From positions 1 to 64,000 of the forward strand of contig CAJWHT010000003.1 of assembly GCA_913041495.1 (NCBI GenBank): a stretch of 64,000 bases of DNA, in the 5' to 3' direction. The translations under genes and the position numbers were made by a program. The notes beneath the pieces were generated by a model. That model was not told the origin of the DNA. It did no database searches and saw only the letters and a program-made list of their open reading frames with translations. Source of the stretch: an uncultured Desulfobacteraceae bacterium. GTDB lineage: Bacteria; Desulfobacterota; Desulfobacteria; Desulfobacterales; Desulfobacteraceae. The first letter of the stretch is position 1, and every line of letters starts with the position of its first letter. Positions 16,941-26,042 of the stretch are shown here, one piece after another.

Positions 16941-19439
16941 TCAATCGGATGTTTCAACGGTCAGCCCCCGTGCCATTGCTTCTTTGACCAGCGTTTTCAA
17001 TTTTGTTTTTTCCTTGGCCACCTTTTCTTTTGCTTTTTTGACAGTCTCTGGTTCCGAAGGATCATCCTCCGGTGCGGCTTCTTCAAAAAGGTTGCCCGCC
17101 GCCGTATTTACATCCCCTTTTTCGTTTTCGGTCACTTCAGCCAGGCGCAGGGTTTCAGCCAGCACATTTTGTGCGGCGTCCACCCGTTGCCGTGCATGTT
17201 TGATCTCATCTAAAAGCCGTGCGGTTTCGGCCTGCTCTCCTTCTTCCGGGGCGGAATCCAGGTCCATGGGCAATGCGGCCATGGCAAATGCAACCTGGTT
17301 GAGCCCCGGCACCAGTTCTCCTGCCGTCACGTCCCGGGTTACAAACAATCCGTCCTCTTTGAAATAAACCGGCATAAAAACGATATGGGCCTGGCCTGAT
17401 ATCCGTAAGATCTCTTTGGCAGTTGGGGCGGCGGTGATCTGGGGGACGGCGTTAATCCGTATGTCCTCGAGCATGGCATTTATCCGGGCCAGGTCCGGTG
17501 TGGGACCGCTGACGGACTCAAAGGCAATCAGCCGGATGACAGCGTTATCCCATTGGGAATTGCGGGTGATCAGATACGCCAGCAAAATTATCAGGCGGCT
17601 GGTGTCATCCCCTTTCCACCAGACATGAATTTCTTTGGCGGCTGCCGCATCATCGGGGTCATCCGTCCAGGGTTTATGATCCAGTAGCACCACGTTGCAC
17701 TGATATCTGAGGGCCGTTTTGAGCAGCAGGAGATCCTGGTTGTCACTGCCGGGATTCCACTCTGCAAGCAGGGTGTTCGCCCGCACCGGTCCGATACCAA
17801 AGGACTGAAACAGCATCGGAAGGGCGTTTTCCGGATCCGAAAGCGTGACCGCCAGGGGAAAGGCCCGGGCGCTTTGCTCCTGAATGGCTGTATTCAGCGC
17901 TTCATAGGCTTCTTTTTTCAACCGAGCGGCCCGGAACGCCTCATCCGCCTGGATGAGTTTGACAACGGTTGTGATACCGCTGTTCCCTTCTATAAGGCCT
18001 GCAAATGAGATCATCCCGCCCATATCCGAATTTGGCCCCGGTACCGCCAGAATAAAGGGCCGCCATTCTCTGGGGTGGGCCAGATCCTCCCGGGCGGCCA
18101 GGAGGTTTTCCCGGATTTCCCGCAGATGGTGGGAACGGTGGCTGTCGGCCCACCGGGATGGTCCTGATTTGCGTTTCAAATACTGGTATACGGCGAACAA
18201 TACGCCGGCTGCGGCAACACCCGTGCGAAGGTCGATGGCCAGCATGACCCCAAGGCATCCCAGGGCGCCCATCAAGCTGATCCGCTTGTCATAGAACCTG
18301 AATTTCGGTCTGAAAGAGGGGCTGTCGGAACTGGCCTCAAAATAGGTGGCGTAGTTGAGCAGTCCGTAGGATATCAGGAAAAACATGGAGACCACCCCGG
18401 CAATCAGGTCAAGCTGTCCTAACAGGATGGTGGCAACGGCGATGCCAAGGGAGAGAAGGACGCCCCGTCTGGGGTTGTTGTTCTTGCCCGAGCCTTTGGC
18501 AAAAGGGCTTAAGAAAGGAAATATCCGGTCGGAGGCCAGGGACTGGAGAATGCGGGGAGCACCTAAAAAAGAGGCCATGGCGGAAGACAGGGTGGCGGCA
18601 ATGACGCCGGCGTCTATCATCCATCCCCATTTTGCGGTGCGGTTCATCACCGTGTAGTCGGATGCCAGATCTCCTAATGGGTTGGCCGCGGCAAACACCA
18701 CGGCGACACTCAGATACACGGCAATGGATACGCCAACCGCCGCAAAGGTGCCGGCCGGAAGGCTTTTACCCGGGTCTTTCAGGTCGCCGGACATGCTTAC
18801 GCCCTGGGTAAATCCGGTCACCGCCGGGAAGAACAGGGCAAAAAGCGGCCAGAACCCGGACCATGAGCCGCCAGGGGCGGCCCAGTTTTGAACCAGTGAT
18901 CCGGTCTGCCATCCCTCAACGCCGCCGATGTAAAAAGAGCCCAGGGCAAGCACCAGGAAAGTCATCACCACAAACTGGAATTTTGTGGCAAGATCCGCCC
19001 CCACCCATGCCAGGAGAAACAGGAAAAAAACCGCAGTCCCGGCAACGGCCTGGGCCGATATGCTGCCCCCCGTGATGGCGGTGACCGCCTCACCGAAACC
19101 GATGCAGTAAAAGGCGATGGAAACGGACTGGGCCAAAAAGAGCACCAGGCCCAGCGCCCCGCCGAATTCCGTCCCAAGGGTTCTGGAAATCAGATAATAG
19201 TCCCCGCCGCCTTTGACCTTCATGTTTGTGGCAATGGCGGCCAGTGAAAAACTGGTCAGCACGGAGATCAGGTTGGCAAGGGCGATGATCACAAGGGCCT
19301 GGAACAGGCCGGCATTGCCCACCACATACCCCAGCCTCAGAAAAAGGATGATACCCAGGATCGTCAGGGCACTGGGGGTAAAGACCCCGGCAAAGGTGCC
19401 CAGGCCAGGGCTTTTGATCTGGTTGTGTATTGGCTGCAT
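16941..19439 (-). CDS. APC-superfamily permease resembling cation-chloride cotransporters (SLC12-like)
   Basis: The 832-residue protein has about 12 transmembrane helices in its first 430 residues, beginning with GTFAGVFTPSALTILGIILF, a signature shared with bacterial relatives of Na-K-Cl cotransporters and amino-acid permeases. The KGGGDYYLISRTLGTEFGG and ILQSLASDRIFPFLSPFAKG segments are typical. A cytosolic domain of about 380 residues follows, as in SLC12 proteins, ending in an acidic, coiled-coil-prone tail. I chose ATG 19439, preceded by CAGGAG, over the longer frame from 19541. The transported species cannot be read from sequence; K+ or Cl- coupled transport is plausible given the osmoregulatory neighbours. 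Confidence 0.82.
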   Translation of the reverse strand: MQPIHNQIKSPGLGTFAGVFTPSALTILGIILFLRLGYVVGNAGLFQALVIIALANLISVLTSFSLAAIATNMKVKGGGDYYLISRTLGTEFGGALGLVLFLAQSVSIAFYCIGFGEAVTAITGGSISAQAVAGTAVFFLFLLAWVGADLATKFQFVVMTFLVLALGSFYIGGVEGWQTGSLVQNWAAPGGSWSGFWPLFALFFPAVTGFTQGVSMSGDLKDPGKSLPAGTFAAVGVSIAVYLSVAVVFAAANPLGDLASDYTVMNRTAKWGWMIDAGVIAATLSSAMASFLGAPRILQSLASDRIFPFLSPFAKGSGKNNNPRRGVLLSLGIAVATILLGQLDLIAGVVSMFFLISYGLLNYATYFEASSDSPSFRPKFRFYDKRISLMGALGCLGVMLAIDLRTGVAAAGVLFAVYQYLKRKSGPSRWADSHRSHHLREIRENLLAAREDLAHPREWRPFILAVPGPNSDMGGMISFAGLIEGNSGITTVVKLIQADEAFRAARLKKEAYEALNTAIQEQSARAFPLAVTLSDPENALPMLFQSFGIGPVRANTLLAEWNPGSDNQDLLLLKTALRYQCNVVLLDHKPWTDDPDDAAAAKEIHVWWKGDDTSRLIILLAYLITRNSQWDNAVIRLIAFESVSGPTPDLARINAMLEDIRINAVPQITAAPTAKEILRISGQAHIVFMPVYFKEDGLFVTRDVTAGELVPGLNQVAFAMAALPMDLDSAPEEGEQAETARLLDEIKHARQRVDAAQNVLAETLRLAEVTENEKGDVNTAAGNLFEEAAPEDDPSEPETVKKAKEKVAKEKTKLKTLVKEAMARGLTVETSD

Positions 19440-19729
19440 AAAAAAATCTGCTCCTGTATGGTTTGGCAAGGTAAAGAGAATGCCCGGCCAGAAGATTGCT
19501 CCACTATTTTTATGCGATCTGTCCGTATTTGTCCATAACATCAGTGTTGCGGGCGCTGTTTTGGGGCATAGGACAGATTCCGGCTGCGGACGGGTTTAAA
19601 AAAATTTATAAATCCTGTAGGGTATGATTCGAAACCCCGCACGCTTTTGTGACGCTGTCTTAAAGCCGCTGCGGCCGTCTTGGAAAAGAGTCAAAAAAAA
19701 TCTTTGCGACCCTTACGATAAGAGGACTT

Positions 19730-21586
19730 ATGCCACAGGACACACTGCTGATTATCGCATCTATTCTTGCCGTATCCGCTGCCTGCCAATGGATAGCATG
19801 GCGCACGAAAATACCCGGAATCGTTTTTCTGCTGGTATCCGGGATCATGGCCGGCCCGGTATTGAATCTCCTTAACCCAGAGGCCTTGATGGGCCCTCTT
19901 TTTTTTCCGTTTGTCTCCTTGTCCGTGGCGCTGATCCTGTTCGAGGGCAGTCTTACACTGAATTTCAGCGACATACGCGGCATGGCATCCGTTGTCAGAA
20001 ACATGGTCTCCTTTGGCATGCTGGTCACCTGGGTGATCACGGCATTGGCCGCCCGGTATGCCTTGGACCTGTCCTGGGAAATCTGTATTCTGTTCGGCGC
20101 CATTACCACCGTCAGCGGACCGACAGTGATCGTACCCATGCTCAGAACCGTACGGCCCACCCATAATATCGCCAATATTTTAAGGTGGGAGGGGATTATC
20201 ATTGATCCCATCGGTGCCGGCATGGCTGTATTGACCTATGAGTTCATTCTCTCCGCCTCGGTGGCAGATGCATTCAGCCATACGCTTTTCACCTTTTTCC
20301 GCCTGGTTTCAACCGGTGTTTTTGCCGGGGCGGCAGCAGGCTTTCTGTTCGGCCTTGTCATCCGGCACCAGATTATTCCGGTATTTCTTCACAATTTAAG
20401 TGCTGTGGCTGCCGTCATCGGCGTTTTTGTTTTTTCCAACCTGGTTCAGCATGAATCCGGTCTGGTTGCCGTCACCGTCATGGGGATGTGGCTGGCCAAT
20501 ATGAAGGCGGTGCCCATTGAGGATATGCTCGATTTCAAAGAGCATATTTCCATCCTGTTAATATCGGTGCTGTTTATCCTACTGGCCGCCAGGCTCGATC
20601 TTGATGCACTGATAGGACTTGGGTGGGGCGTTGTGATCCTGTTTATCGCGATTCAGTTCCTGGCAAGGCCCTTGAACATCATGGCCTCAAGCATCGGTTC
20701 AAATCTCACATGGCCGGAACGGCATCTGCTGGCCTGGATTGCACCCCGGGGCATTGTGGCGGCTGCCATTTCTGCCTTGTTTGCGGTCCAGCTGGAAAAT
20801 TCAGGGTACACGGACGCGTCGGTACTGGTGCCCCTCACATTTTTTGTGATCATCGCCACGGTGCTGCTCCAGAGCCTGACGGCAAGACCCATTGCCATGT
20901 GGCTGAAAGTCGCCGAACCGGAACCCAACGGGTTTATCATCATCGGGGCGAACACGGTGGGCCGTGCTATCGGCAAAGCCCTGTCGGACCAGGGGGTAAA
21001 GGTGTTGCTTGCGGATGCGGGGTGGGACCACGTGACAAAGGCCCGGCTGGAAGGGTTGCCGTGTTATTACGGCAGTCCGGTGTCCGCCCATGCTGAAAAG
21101 CACATCAGCCTGATCGGCATGAAAGGGATTCTGGCGGTATCTGCACTGGATCACGTTAATTTGGCATCCGCACTTCATTTTAAAGCGGAAATCGGGTCCG
21201 GACACATTTATATCCTCAGGTCGCACAAGGAAAACCGTTCCGGTGACATCGGCCGCTTTTCCCTGAATAATCATGGCTATCACCTTTTTTCAAAGGACAT
21301 CACCTTTACAGACCTCTCCTCAACCCTGTCCCGGGGGGGAGAAATTGTGGTTACAAAACTGACTGCAAAATTTGGATTTAAAGATTTTTTAGACACCCAT
21401 GGGAAAAGCGCCCAATGCCTCTTTGCCCTGGATCCCCAGGGAAACAGCCACGTGTTTTCTGAAAAAGAACCCGTAAAGGCGTCAAACGGGTGGAAATTGA
21501 TATATCTACAGAAGAAGGCCAGGCCACACCACGCGTTTTCAGGGCCTTCACCCTTAAAACGGGTAAAAGGCATGTCTTCTTCCTGA
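19730..21586 (+). CDS. CPA1-type Na+/H+ antiporter with C-terminal TrkA-N-like domain (NhaP-like)
   Basis: The 618-residue protein has about 12 transmembrane helices (residues 5-390) with the CPA1 motifs LILFEGSLTLNF and GAITTVSGPTVIVPMLR and the ion-binding-region sequence EGIIIDPIGAG. From about residue 400 a Rossmann-like TrkA-N domain (GFIIIGANTVGRAIGKALSDQG) begins, followed by a short C-terminal domain. CPA1 proteins with RCK-like tails exchange Na+ or K+ for protons under nucleotide control. ATG 19730 has AGAGGA 6 nt upstream. The gene is divergent from the SLC12-like gene across a 290-bp spacer. Confidence 0.88.
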   Translation: MPQDTLLIIASILAVSAACQWIAWRTKIPGIVFLLVSGIMAGPVLNLLNPEALMGPLFFPFVSLSVALILFEGSLTLNFSDIRGMASVVRNMVSFGMLVTWVITALAARYALDLSWEICILFGAITTVSGPTVIVPMLRTVRPTHNIANILRWEGIIIDPIGAGMAVLTYEFILSASVADAFSHTLFTFFRLVSTGVFAGAAAGFLFGLVIRHQIIPVFLHNLSAVAAVIGVFVFSNLVQHESGLVAVTVMGMWLANMKAVPIEDMLDFKEHISILLISVLFILLAARLDLDALIGLGWGVVILFIAIQFLARPLNIMASSIGSNLTWPERHLLAWIAPRGIVAAAISALFAVQLENSGYTDASVLVPLTFFVIIATVLLQSLTARPIAMWLKVAEPEPNGFIIIGANTVGRAIGKALSDQGVKVLLADAGWDHVTKARLEGLPCYYGSPVSAHAEKHISLIGMKGILAVSALDHVNLASALHFKAEIGSGHIYILRSHKENRSGDIGRFSLNNHGYHLFSKDITFTDLSSTLSRGGEIVVTKLTAKFGFKDFLDTHGKSAQCLFALDPQGNSHVFSEKEPVKASNGWKLIYLQKKARPHHAFSGPSPLKRVKGMSSS

Positions 21587-21621
21587 CCCAGGGATATGGC
21601 CGGGCCTGACAGACTAAACGC

Positions 21622-22476
21622 TTAGGCTTTGTCGGCCAGGTAACGCAGCCCTTCTGTTTCTTCCACAAATACTTGCAGGTGGGGAAAGGGGATCTGAATT
21701 CCGGCTTTATCCAGGGCTTTCTTTGCTTTTTCTGTATATTCAAAGAGGAACGAAAACTGATCCATGGGGTTTTCTATCCAGAACCGGAGCATAAGATTCA
21801 CGCTGTTGGTATCCAGTGCCGTTACCACGACGCTTGGTGCGGGATCAGCAAGGATGCGCTCGTCCCCCGCGGTAAGCCCCAGCAGAATTTGCCTTGCCTC
21901 CTGGGTGTCCTCTTTATAGGCAATGCCCACCGGCACCTTGACGCGGATGCGGGGGGTTATGGTGTAATTGATAATCCGTTCCTGGGACATTTTCTGGTTG
22001 GGCACCACCACGGTTTCATTTTCAAAAGTGGTTAAAAGCGTGGTCCGCAGCCTTATTTTGGTGACTGTCGCATGAAGGGTGCCGATTCTTATCCAGTCTC
22101 CGACGCGGTAAGGCCGGTCTATGATAATAACCACACCGGAAATCAGATTGGCCACGGTATCTTTGGCGGCAAAAGAAAGGGCCAGACCCATGACACCGAC
22201 GCCGGCCAGAAGGGATTTCACGTTGATCTGCAATTGGTCTGCAATGGTCAGAAAGGCGAACACATAAAGGCCGTACCTGGCGGCACTCAACAATAAGTCC
22301 ACCGCCTGCCGTTCGATTTTGACCCGGGTCAGGGTGACATCCATGGCACGCTGAATGAGTTTATTTGCAATCCAGAACAATAGCAGTAGAATAAATGCGC
22401 TGATGACATTTGGAATATAGGCGACAACAAGGGTGCTGATCTTATTGAAATCAATGAGTTGAATAAATTTTTCCAA
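21622..22476 (-). CDS. Small MscS-family mechanosensitive channel
   Basis: The 284-residue protein has three N-terminal transmembrane helices, with the pore-lining third helix GVGVMGLALSFAAKDTVANLISG, then the beta domain (VGDWIRIGTLHATVTKIRLRTT, VVVPNQKMSQERIINYT) and an alpha/beta C-terminal domain. The size and layout match E. coli MscS (286 residues). It should open on hypo-osmotic shock to release solutes. The start is TTG at 22476, supported by AAAGGAAG 7 nt upstream. It converges with the antiporter gene. Confidence 0.9.
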   Translation of the reverse strand: MEKFIQLIDFNKISTLVVAYIPNVISAFILLLLFWIANKLIQRAMDVTLTRVKIERQAVDLLLSAARYGLYVFAFLTIADQLQINVKSLLAGVGVMGLALSFAAKDTVANLISGVVIIIDRPYRVGDWIRIGTLHATVTKIRLRTTLLTTFENETVVVPNQKMSQERIINYTITPRIRVKVPVGIAYKEDTQEARQILLGLTAGDERILADPAPSVVVTALDTNSVNLMLRFWIENPMDQFSFLFEYTEKAKKALDKAGIQIPFPHLQVFVEETEGLRYLADKA

Positions 22477-22739
22477 GATATCTTCCTTTCGTTGCGATAA
22501 CGTGTTTCAGTGAATCGTGGATATCGGATCATGGATATCGTTTTTCGTCTTTTTTTCCCGGATGGAACGCCTTAGATTTTACCCTGACAGAAGTCGGATG
22601 CCAAGTAGTTTTTGTATCCTTTGCCCTTAGAAAACCTCAGGGCAATATCCAGAACACAAGCCTGAGTATCGTATTGATCTGCCCGCATTTGTATGAAATT
22701 ATGATTCAACGGAAAAGAAAAAATCAGGAGATATGAACA

Positions 22740-23804
22740 ATGGCCATATTTGCGCGAAAGATAAAGAAAACACAGGGCCAAAGCCCGGGATCACTTGTGT
22801 TTGTGGGCAGCCGGAAAGTGGAAACCGCTGATATGAGGGTGATCGACTATGCACCGTCTTCGGTGACGGACCAGGCGTTGGCGGATATTGAGGACGGCGT
22901 GCCGTTCAAGGATTCGGACAGCGTCTCCTGGGTGAACGTCAACGGACTTCACAACGAAGCATTGATCGGCGACATCGGCAAGGTATTTGGCATCCATCCG
23001 CTGGTATTGGAAGATATTTTGAATACCGGCCAGCGGCCCAAGCTGGACGAATTTGACGATTATAATTTCGTTGTCCTGAAGATGATTCGATTTGACAAGG
23101 ATGAGGACCGTATCCTAACCGAGCAACTGAGTATCGTTTTCGCTGAGAAATTTTTGCTGACCTTTCAGGAACAGCCCGGAGACGTATTTGAACCGGTCAG
23201 GGAGAGAATCAGGCGGGACCGGTCCAGGCTGCGTTCCGCCGGCACGGATTATTTGGCCTATGCCCTCATGGATACGATAGTTGATCACTACATCAGCACC
23301 ATTGAACTGATCGGAGAGCGGATTGAGGATCTTGAAGAGGATATCTTCGCCGGTGAAAATCAGGCCGTGATGGAGAAAATTCACAGGTACAAACGTGACA
23401 TCCTTTTGATCGGAAGGAGCGTCCGGCCGGCCAAAGAAGCCATATCAAAGCTTGCCAGACTTGACAACGGCCTTTTTTGTGACGCCACCCTGCTTTTTGT
23501 GAAAGATCTTCAGGATCATGTCAACCATGCCTGTGACGCCGTGGAAACCTACCGGGATCTGTTGACGGACCAGCTAAACCTGTACAATTCCGTACTGGCG
23601 AACAAGATGAACGATGTCATGAAGATTCTCACCATATTTGCGGCGGTATTTATCCCCCTGACCTTTATCGCCGGTATTTACGGAACCAATTTCGAATACC
23701 TGCCGGAATTGAAATTCAGGTATAGTTATTATGTTTTCTGGGCCGTTTTACTGGTTACGGCCGGGTGCCTGCTCTACTATTTTAAGAGAAAGCGATGGTT
23801 TTAA
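22740..23804 (+). CDS. corA: CorA-family Mg2+/Co2+ transporter with a GTN signature
   Basis: The 354-residue protein has the large cytosolic N-terminal domain of CorA (about 1-290) and two C-terminal transmembrane helices. The loop between them normally carries the GMN selectivity motif; here it reads AGIYGTNFEYLPELKF, so Met is replaced by Thr. The conserved ELI/ERIEDLEEDIF coiled stalk is present. CorA pentamers import Mg2+ (and Co2+); the GTN variant may shift selectivity. The ATG has AGGAGA upstream, 10-12 nt away. Its stop codon lies in the loop of a 15-bp hairpin terminator (23780-23820). Confidence 0.9.
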   Translation: MAIFARKIKKTQGQSPGSLVFVGSRKVETADMRVIDYAPSSVTDQALADIEDGVPFKDSDSVSWVNVNGLHNEALIGDIGKVFGIHPLVLEDILNTGQRPKLDEFDDYNFVVLKMIRFDKDEDRILTEQLSIVFAEKFLLTFQEQPGDVFEPVRERIRRDRSRLRSAGTDYLAYALMDTIVDHYISTIELIGERIEDLEEDIFAGENQAVMEKIHRYKRDILLIGRSVRPAKEAISKLARLDNGLFCDATLLFVKDLQDHVNHACDAVETYRDLLTDQLNLYNSVLANKMNDVMKILTIFAAVFIPLTFIAGIYGTNFEYLPELKFRYSYYVFWAVLLVTAGCLLYYFKRKRWF

Positions 23805-23820
23805 CCGCTTTCTCTTAAAA
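23780..23820 (+). terminator. Intrinsic terminator of corA, probably bidirectional
   Basis: A perfect 15-bp stem (23780-23794 with 23806-23820) encloses an 11-nt loop containing the corA stop codon. A T-rich run (TTTCTTTTTT) follows on the plus strand. The AT-rich stem ends mean it could also stop minus-strand transcription coming from the 23830-24240 gene. Confidence 0.85.
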
Positions 23821-23829
23821 TTTCTTTTT

Positions 23830-24240
23830 TCAGGTAAAACGGATAAAAGGCACCGCTTCCTTATAATGTTCAGGGGGATGTGGCTCTGCTGCATCCTCCT
23901 CAGATGCGGGGAGCCACTGAAAGGCTTTGATATCTTCAAAGTGTGTCGTGGGCAAAGAACAGCTTCTGGATTTTGGAAACGGGCCTTCGGAAGACTGGAA
24001 CCGTGTCATAACAGCCTCATCGGGGATATCGGCGATTTCCACAATATCTTCCACATAGACCGCGACAATATCTTTAAACAGCGGTTCTTTTATGTCGTTC
24101 CGGATGGCTTGGATCCGCTGCCTGAATTTCAAAAGTGCCAGTTCGGGGGTCGCGGCACTGGCAATGCAGGTAAAATACCCGTGGCGTTCATCACCGTCTT
24201 TTCCGTTTTCATCAAATGAAAAATGTCCGGAATACAGCAT
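23830..24240 (-). CDS. Hypothetical protein, 136 residues
   Basis: I do not recognise this family. The start is supported by a strong AAAGGAGGA site 7 nt upstream, so the gene is likely real. The sequence opens with MLYSGHFSFDENGKDGDERHGYFTCI, then a compact mixed alpha/beta region (LALLKFRQRIQAIRND, LFKDIVAVYVEDIVEIADIP) and a proline/glutamate-rich tail. There is no signal peptide or membrane helix. It is the last minus-strand gene after the MscS, rhodanese and PRC-barrel genes and abuts the corA terminator. Confidence 0.65.
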   Translation of the reverse strand: MLYSGHFSFDENGKDGDERHGYFTCIASAATPELALLKFRQRIQAIRNDIKEPLFKDIVAVYVEDIVEIADIPDEAVMTRFQSSEGPFPKSRSCSLPTTHFEDIKAFQWLPASEEDAAEPHPPEHYKEAVPFIRFT

Positions 24241-24412
24241 GTGACAGTCCTCCTTTACAAGTTAAGTACGGCAGACCATAGTTTTATCCCGGCCGGTCCT
24301 AAGACCTCAACGCATTCCGCCAGGGCCAGGGTAAAAAAATTTGATGGCCTTTTTCTTTCTTCTTTGTCTGTGCCATAGCGCCAGACGTCAGACGCCAGAC
24401 ATGAGGCTTTGT

Positions 24413-25189
24413 TTAGTTTGCAGGTTCGGTTCGGCGAACGTCCCTGCGATAGGGGCGGCCGTAGAAATCATACAAGCGTTCTTCCAATTCTACATTTACC
24501 GGAATGTCGGGACGAAATTCCGGGCCGTCGTGAATATCTTTTTTCTCCAGGGTTACCCCCAGTGTCCGGTCTGACCAACTGACACGATTTACGCAGTCCA
24601 AAGGAAGGATGATTTTTTTCCCCGGGTTTACAAGGTTGCCGGTATCCACGATCACGTGGCGCAACGCCCAGGTGTCATCATCCAGGATAAAATCATGAAC
24701 AGAGCCACAGGTGCCGTCTTGTGCTTCGATTTTATATCCCTTGACCTCGTTGAAAGACCTGAGGTGGTTTTGGTCCGGATTCTCCTTCTCATCCTCTGAT
24801 TCTTTCTCCGTTTCCATGAGTTCGGCCACGGCAGGGTTGGGGACTGGTCCCCAAATCCCTTCATCCGCCCAGTAATTGGGGTATCCATAATACAGGGCCA
24901 TTTTATTTTCGTGTTCCTGGGAGACGGTTTCGTCTTCCATGGGGGACGGACAATTTTCAATGGTTTCCCGGGATACATTCAAGTAGATGTTTCTTGACTC
25001 CCAATCCGGTTGCTGGATCATCAAAGGGGAGACGAGGACCAGGCGGCCGATCAGCCACGGTCCCGTACTGGCGACCATGTGACGGATGGTCCACCACCGG
25101 TCGTCAAACAAAAGGTCTTTGCATTTTCCGAACTCACCATCGGTGGCGTTCAGCTCATATCCGATTATTTCTTCTACACTTCTCATCAT
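24413..25189 (-). CDS. Two-domain PRC-barrel protein
   Basis: The 259-residue protein holds two PRC-barrel domains. The first is residues 2-80 (IIGYELNATDGEFGKCKDLLFDDR) and the second begins near 165 (NEVKGYKIEAQDGTCGSVHDFILDDDTWALRHVIVDTG). They are joined by an acidic linker. PRC barrels are small beta barrels found in photosynthetic reaction centre H subunits, RimM and stress-associated cytosolic proteins; the present type is of unknown function. I chose the ATG at 25189, preceded by AAGGAAGG, rather than the ORF start at 25297, which lies in a dispersed intergenic repeat. It follows the rhodanese gene on the same strand. Confidence 0.85.
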   Translation of the reverse strand: MMRSVEEIIGYELNATDGEFGKCKDLLFDDRWWTIRHMVASTGPWLIGRLVLVSPLMIQQPDWESRNIYLNVSRETIENCPSPMEDETVSQEHENKMALYYGYPNYWADEGIWGPVPNPAVAELMETEKESEDEKENPDQNHLRSFNEVKGYKIEAQDGTCGSVHDFILDDDTWALRHVIVDTGNLVNPGKKIILPLDCVNRVSWSDRTLGVTLEKKDIHDGPEFRPDIPVNVELEERLYDFYGRPYRRDVRRTEPAN

Positions 25190-25228
25190 ATCTGACCTTC
25201 CTTTTTTCTTGTTTTCTCCTGCGATGGG

Positions 25229-25339
25229 GTTTATATGAAAGAACCACACAACCAGTTGGAATCTTACATAGTTTGTTGTGGGTACACCGAATAACATTCA
25301 TACCCATAGGGCAGAAACTGGGCGGCCCATGGCCGTTAT
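25229..25339 (-). repeat. Dispersed intergenic repeat, copy 1
   Basis: This element resembles 47648-47739. Both share TTATATGAAAGAACCA, GTTTGTTGTGGGT and GGGCGGCCCATGGCCGTTA in the same order, with diverged spacing between. On the minus strand each copy starts at the stop codon of the preceding gene with TAACGGCCATGGGCCG, which can form a 5-bp hairpin, and ends before the next gene. It may be a repetitive extragenic element or a shared processing or termination signal. Confidence 0.6.
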
Positions 25340-26034
25340 TTGATCTTTTTCACTGCCGCCTTAATGCCTGCAGTGATTTCGTCCAAGGCACCGGAAACGC
25401 CTTTGCCAAGTTCCTGCCAGGCATCACCGCCGGAGGTCTTGAGTTGTTCTACGCCCTTTTTTACGGCGTGAAGCCGGTCCCGGAGCACTTTCATATCCTC
25501 GTCAATTTCAAATTCAAATCCCCGTTCGCGAAGATTACCGGTCTCAGCAATGTCTTTGAGGATGGATCCAAGGTCGGAAAGCCTTTTCTCCAAACTCTGC
25601 GTGTAGTTTTCTTTGCCGTGATCAGGCCTGCAGGTCTCAGCCTCACCGGCCGTGACACTCAGTTTGTCCAAAAGGTGCTGGCGGTAGGCCATTCCCTGTG
25701 TAATACGGTCTGTTTTCTCAATTTTTTCCATGGGCAGTCCGGCTTGTTTCCAGCCGTCCCAACCGTCTTTCAACGCATATACGGATTCAAAGCCGTGTTT
25801 GATAAGTTTTCGTGCCGCACCGGCACTTGTGTGTTCGTTATCTCATGCGCAGTACAGCACGATGATTTCATCCCTGTTGTACTTTTCCATCCAGGTCTCA
25901 GCCTTTTTCGGGGCCTCCTGAACTGCCCCCTTGATTATTTCCTCCGGTTCACCGCCCCTAAGGTCAATGATGTTCAGATCCGGGTTGCCCATTTCTTCAT
26001 ATAATTGATGGTTTTCCATAAGTGGTGCTGACAT
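25336..26034 (-). CDS. Selenocysteine-containing rhodanese-domain protein (UGA at 25845-25843)
   Basis: Read through the in-frame TGA at 25845-25843, this is a continuous 232-residue protein. Without read-through it appears as two fragments. Residues 1-105 form a rhodanese domain: IIDLRGGEPEEI, then IVLYCAUDNEHTSAGAARKL, then VYALKDGWDGWKQAGLP. Counting back from the conserved Ser of the loop (C-x5-S in rhodaneses), the UGA falls exactly at the catalytic cysteine, with a Cys two residues earlier (CxU). Sixteen nt after the UGA a 5-bp stem GTGCC/GGCAC with loop GGTGC resembles a bacterial SECIS; fdhA in this window has the same spacing. Residues 110-232 are helical and charged. The start has AGGAG 6 nt upstream, 8 nt after mscS. 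A pseudogene is the alternative. Confidence 0.8.
25812..25845 (-). promoter_or_regulatory. Candidate bacterial SECIS element of the rhodanese gene
   Basis: The UGA (25845-25843) is followed by 16 nt and then a perfect 5-bp stem GTGCC (25826-25822) and GGCAC (25816-25812) with a 5-nt loop GGTGC. Position, stem length and the GG at the loop start agree with known bSECIS hairpins that recruit SelB. Confidence 0.65.
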
Positions 26035-26042
26035 TATTTCTC

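Noticed and set aside
24994-26004. 336-residue plus-strand ORF opposite the PRC-barrel and rhodanese genes
   Set aside because: No family features; it overlaps two recognisable minus-strand genes and their intergenic repeat.
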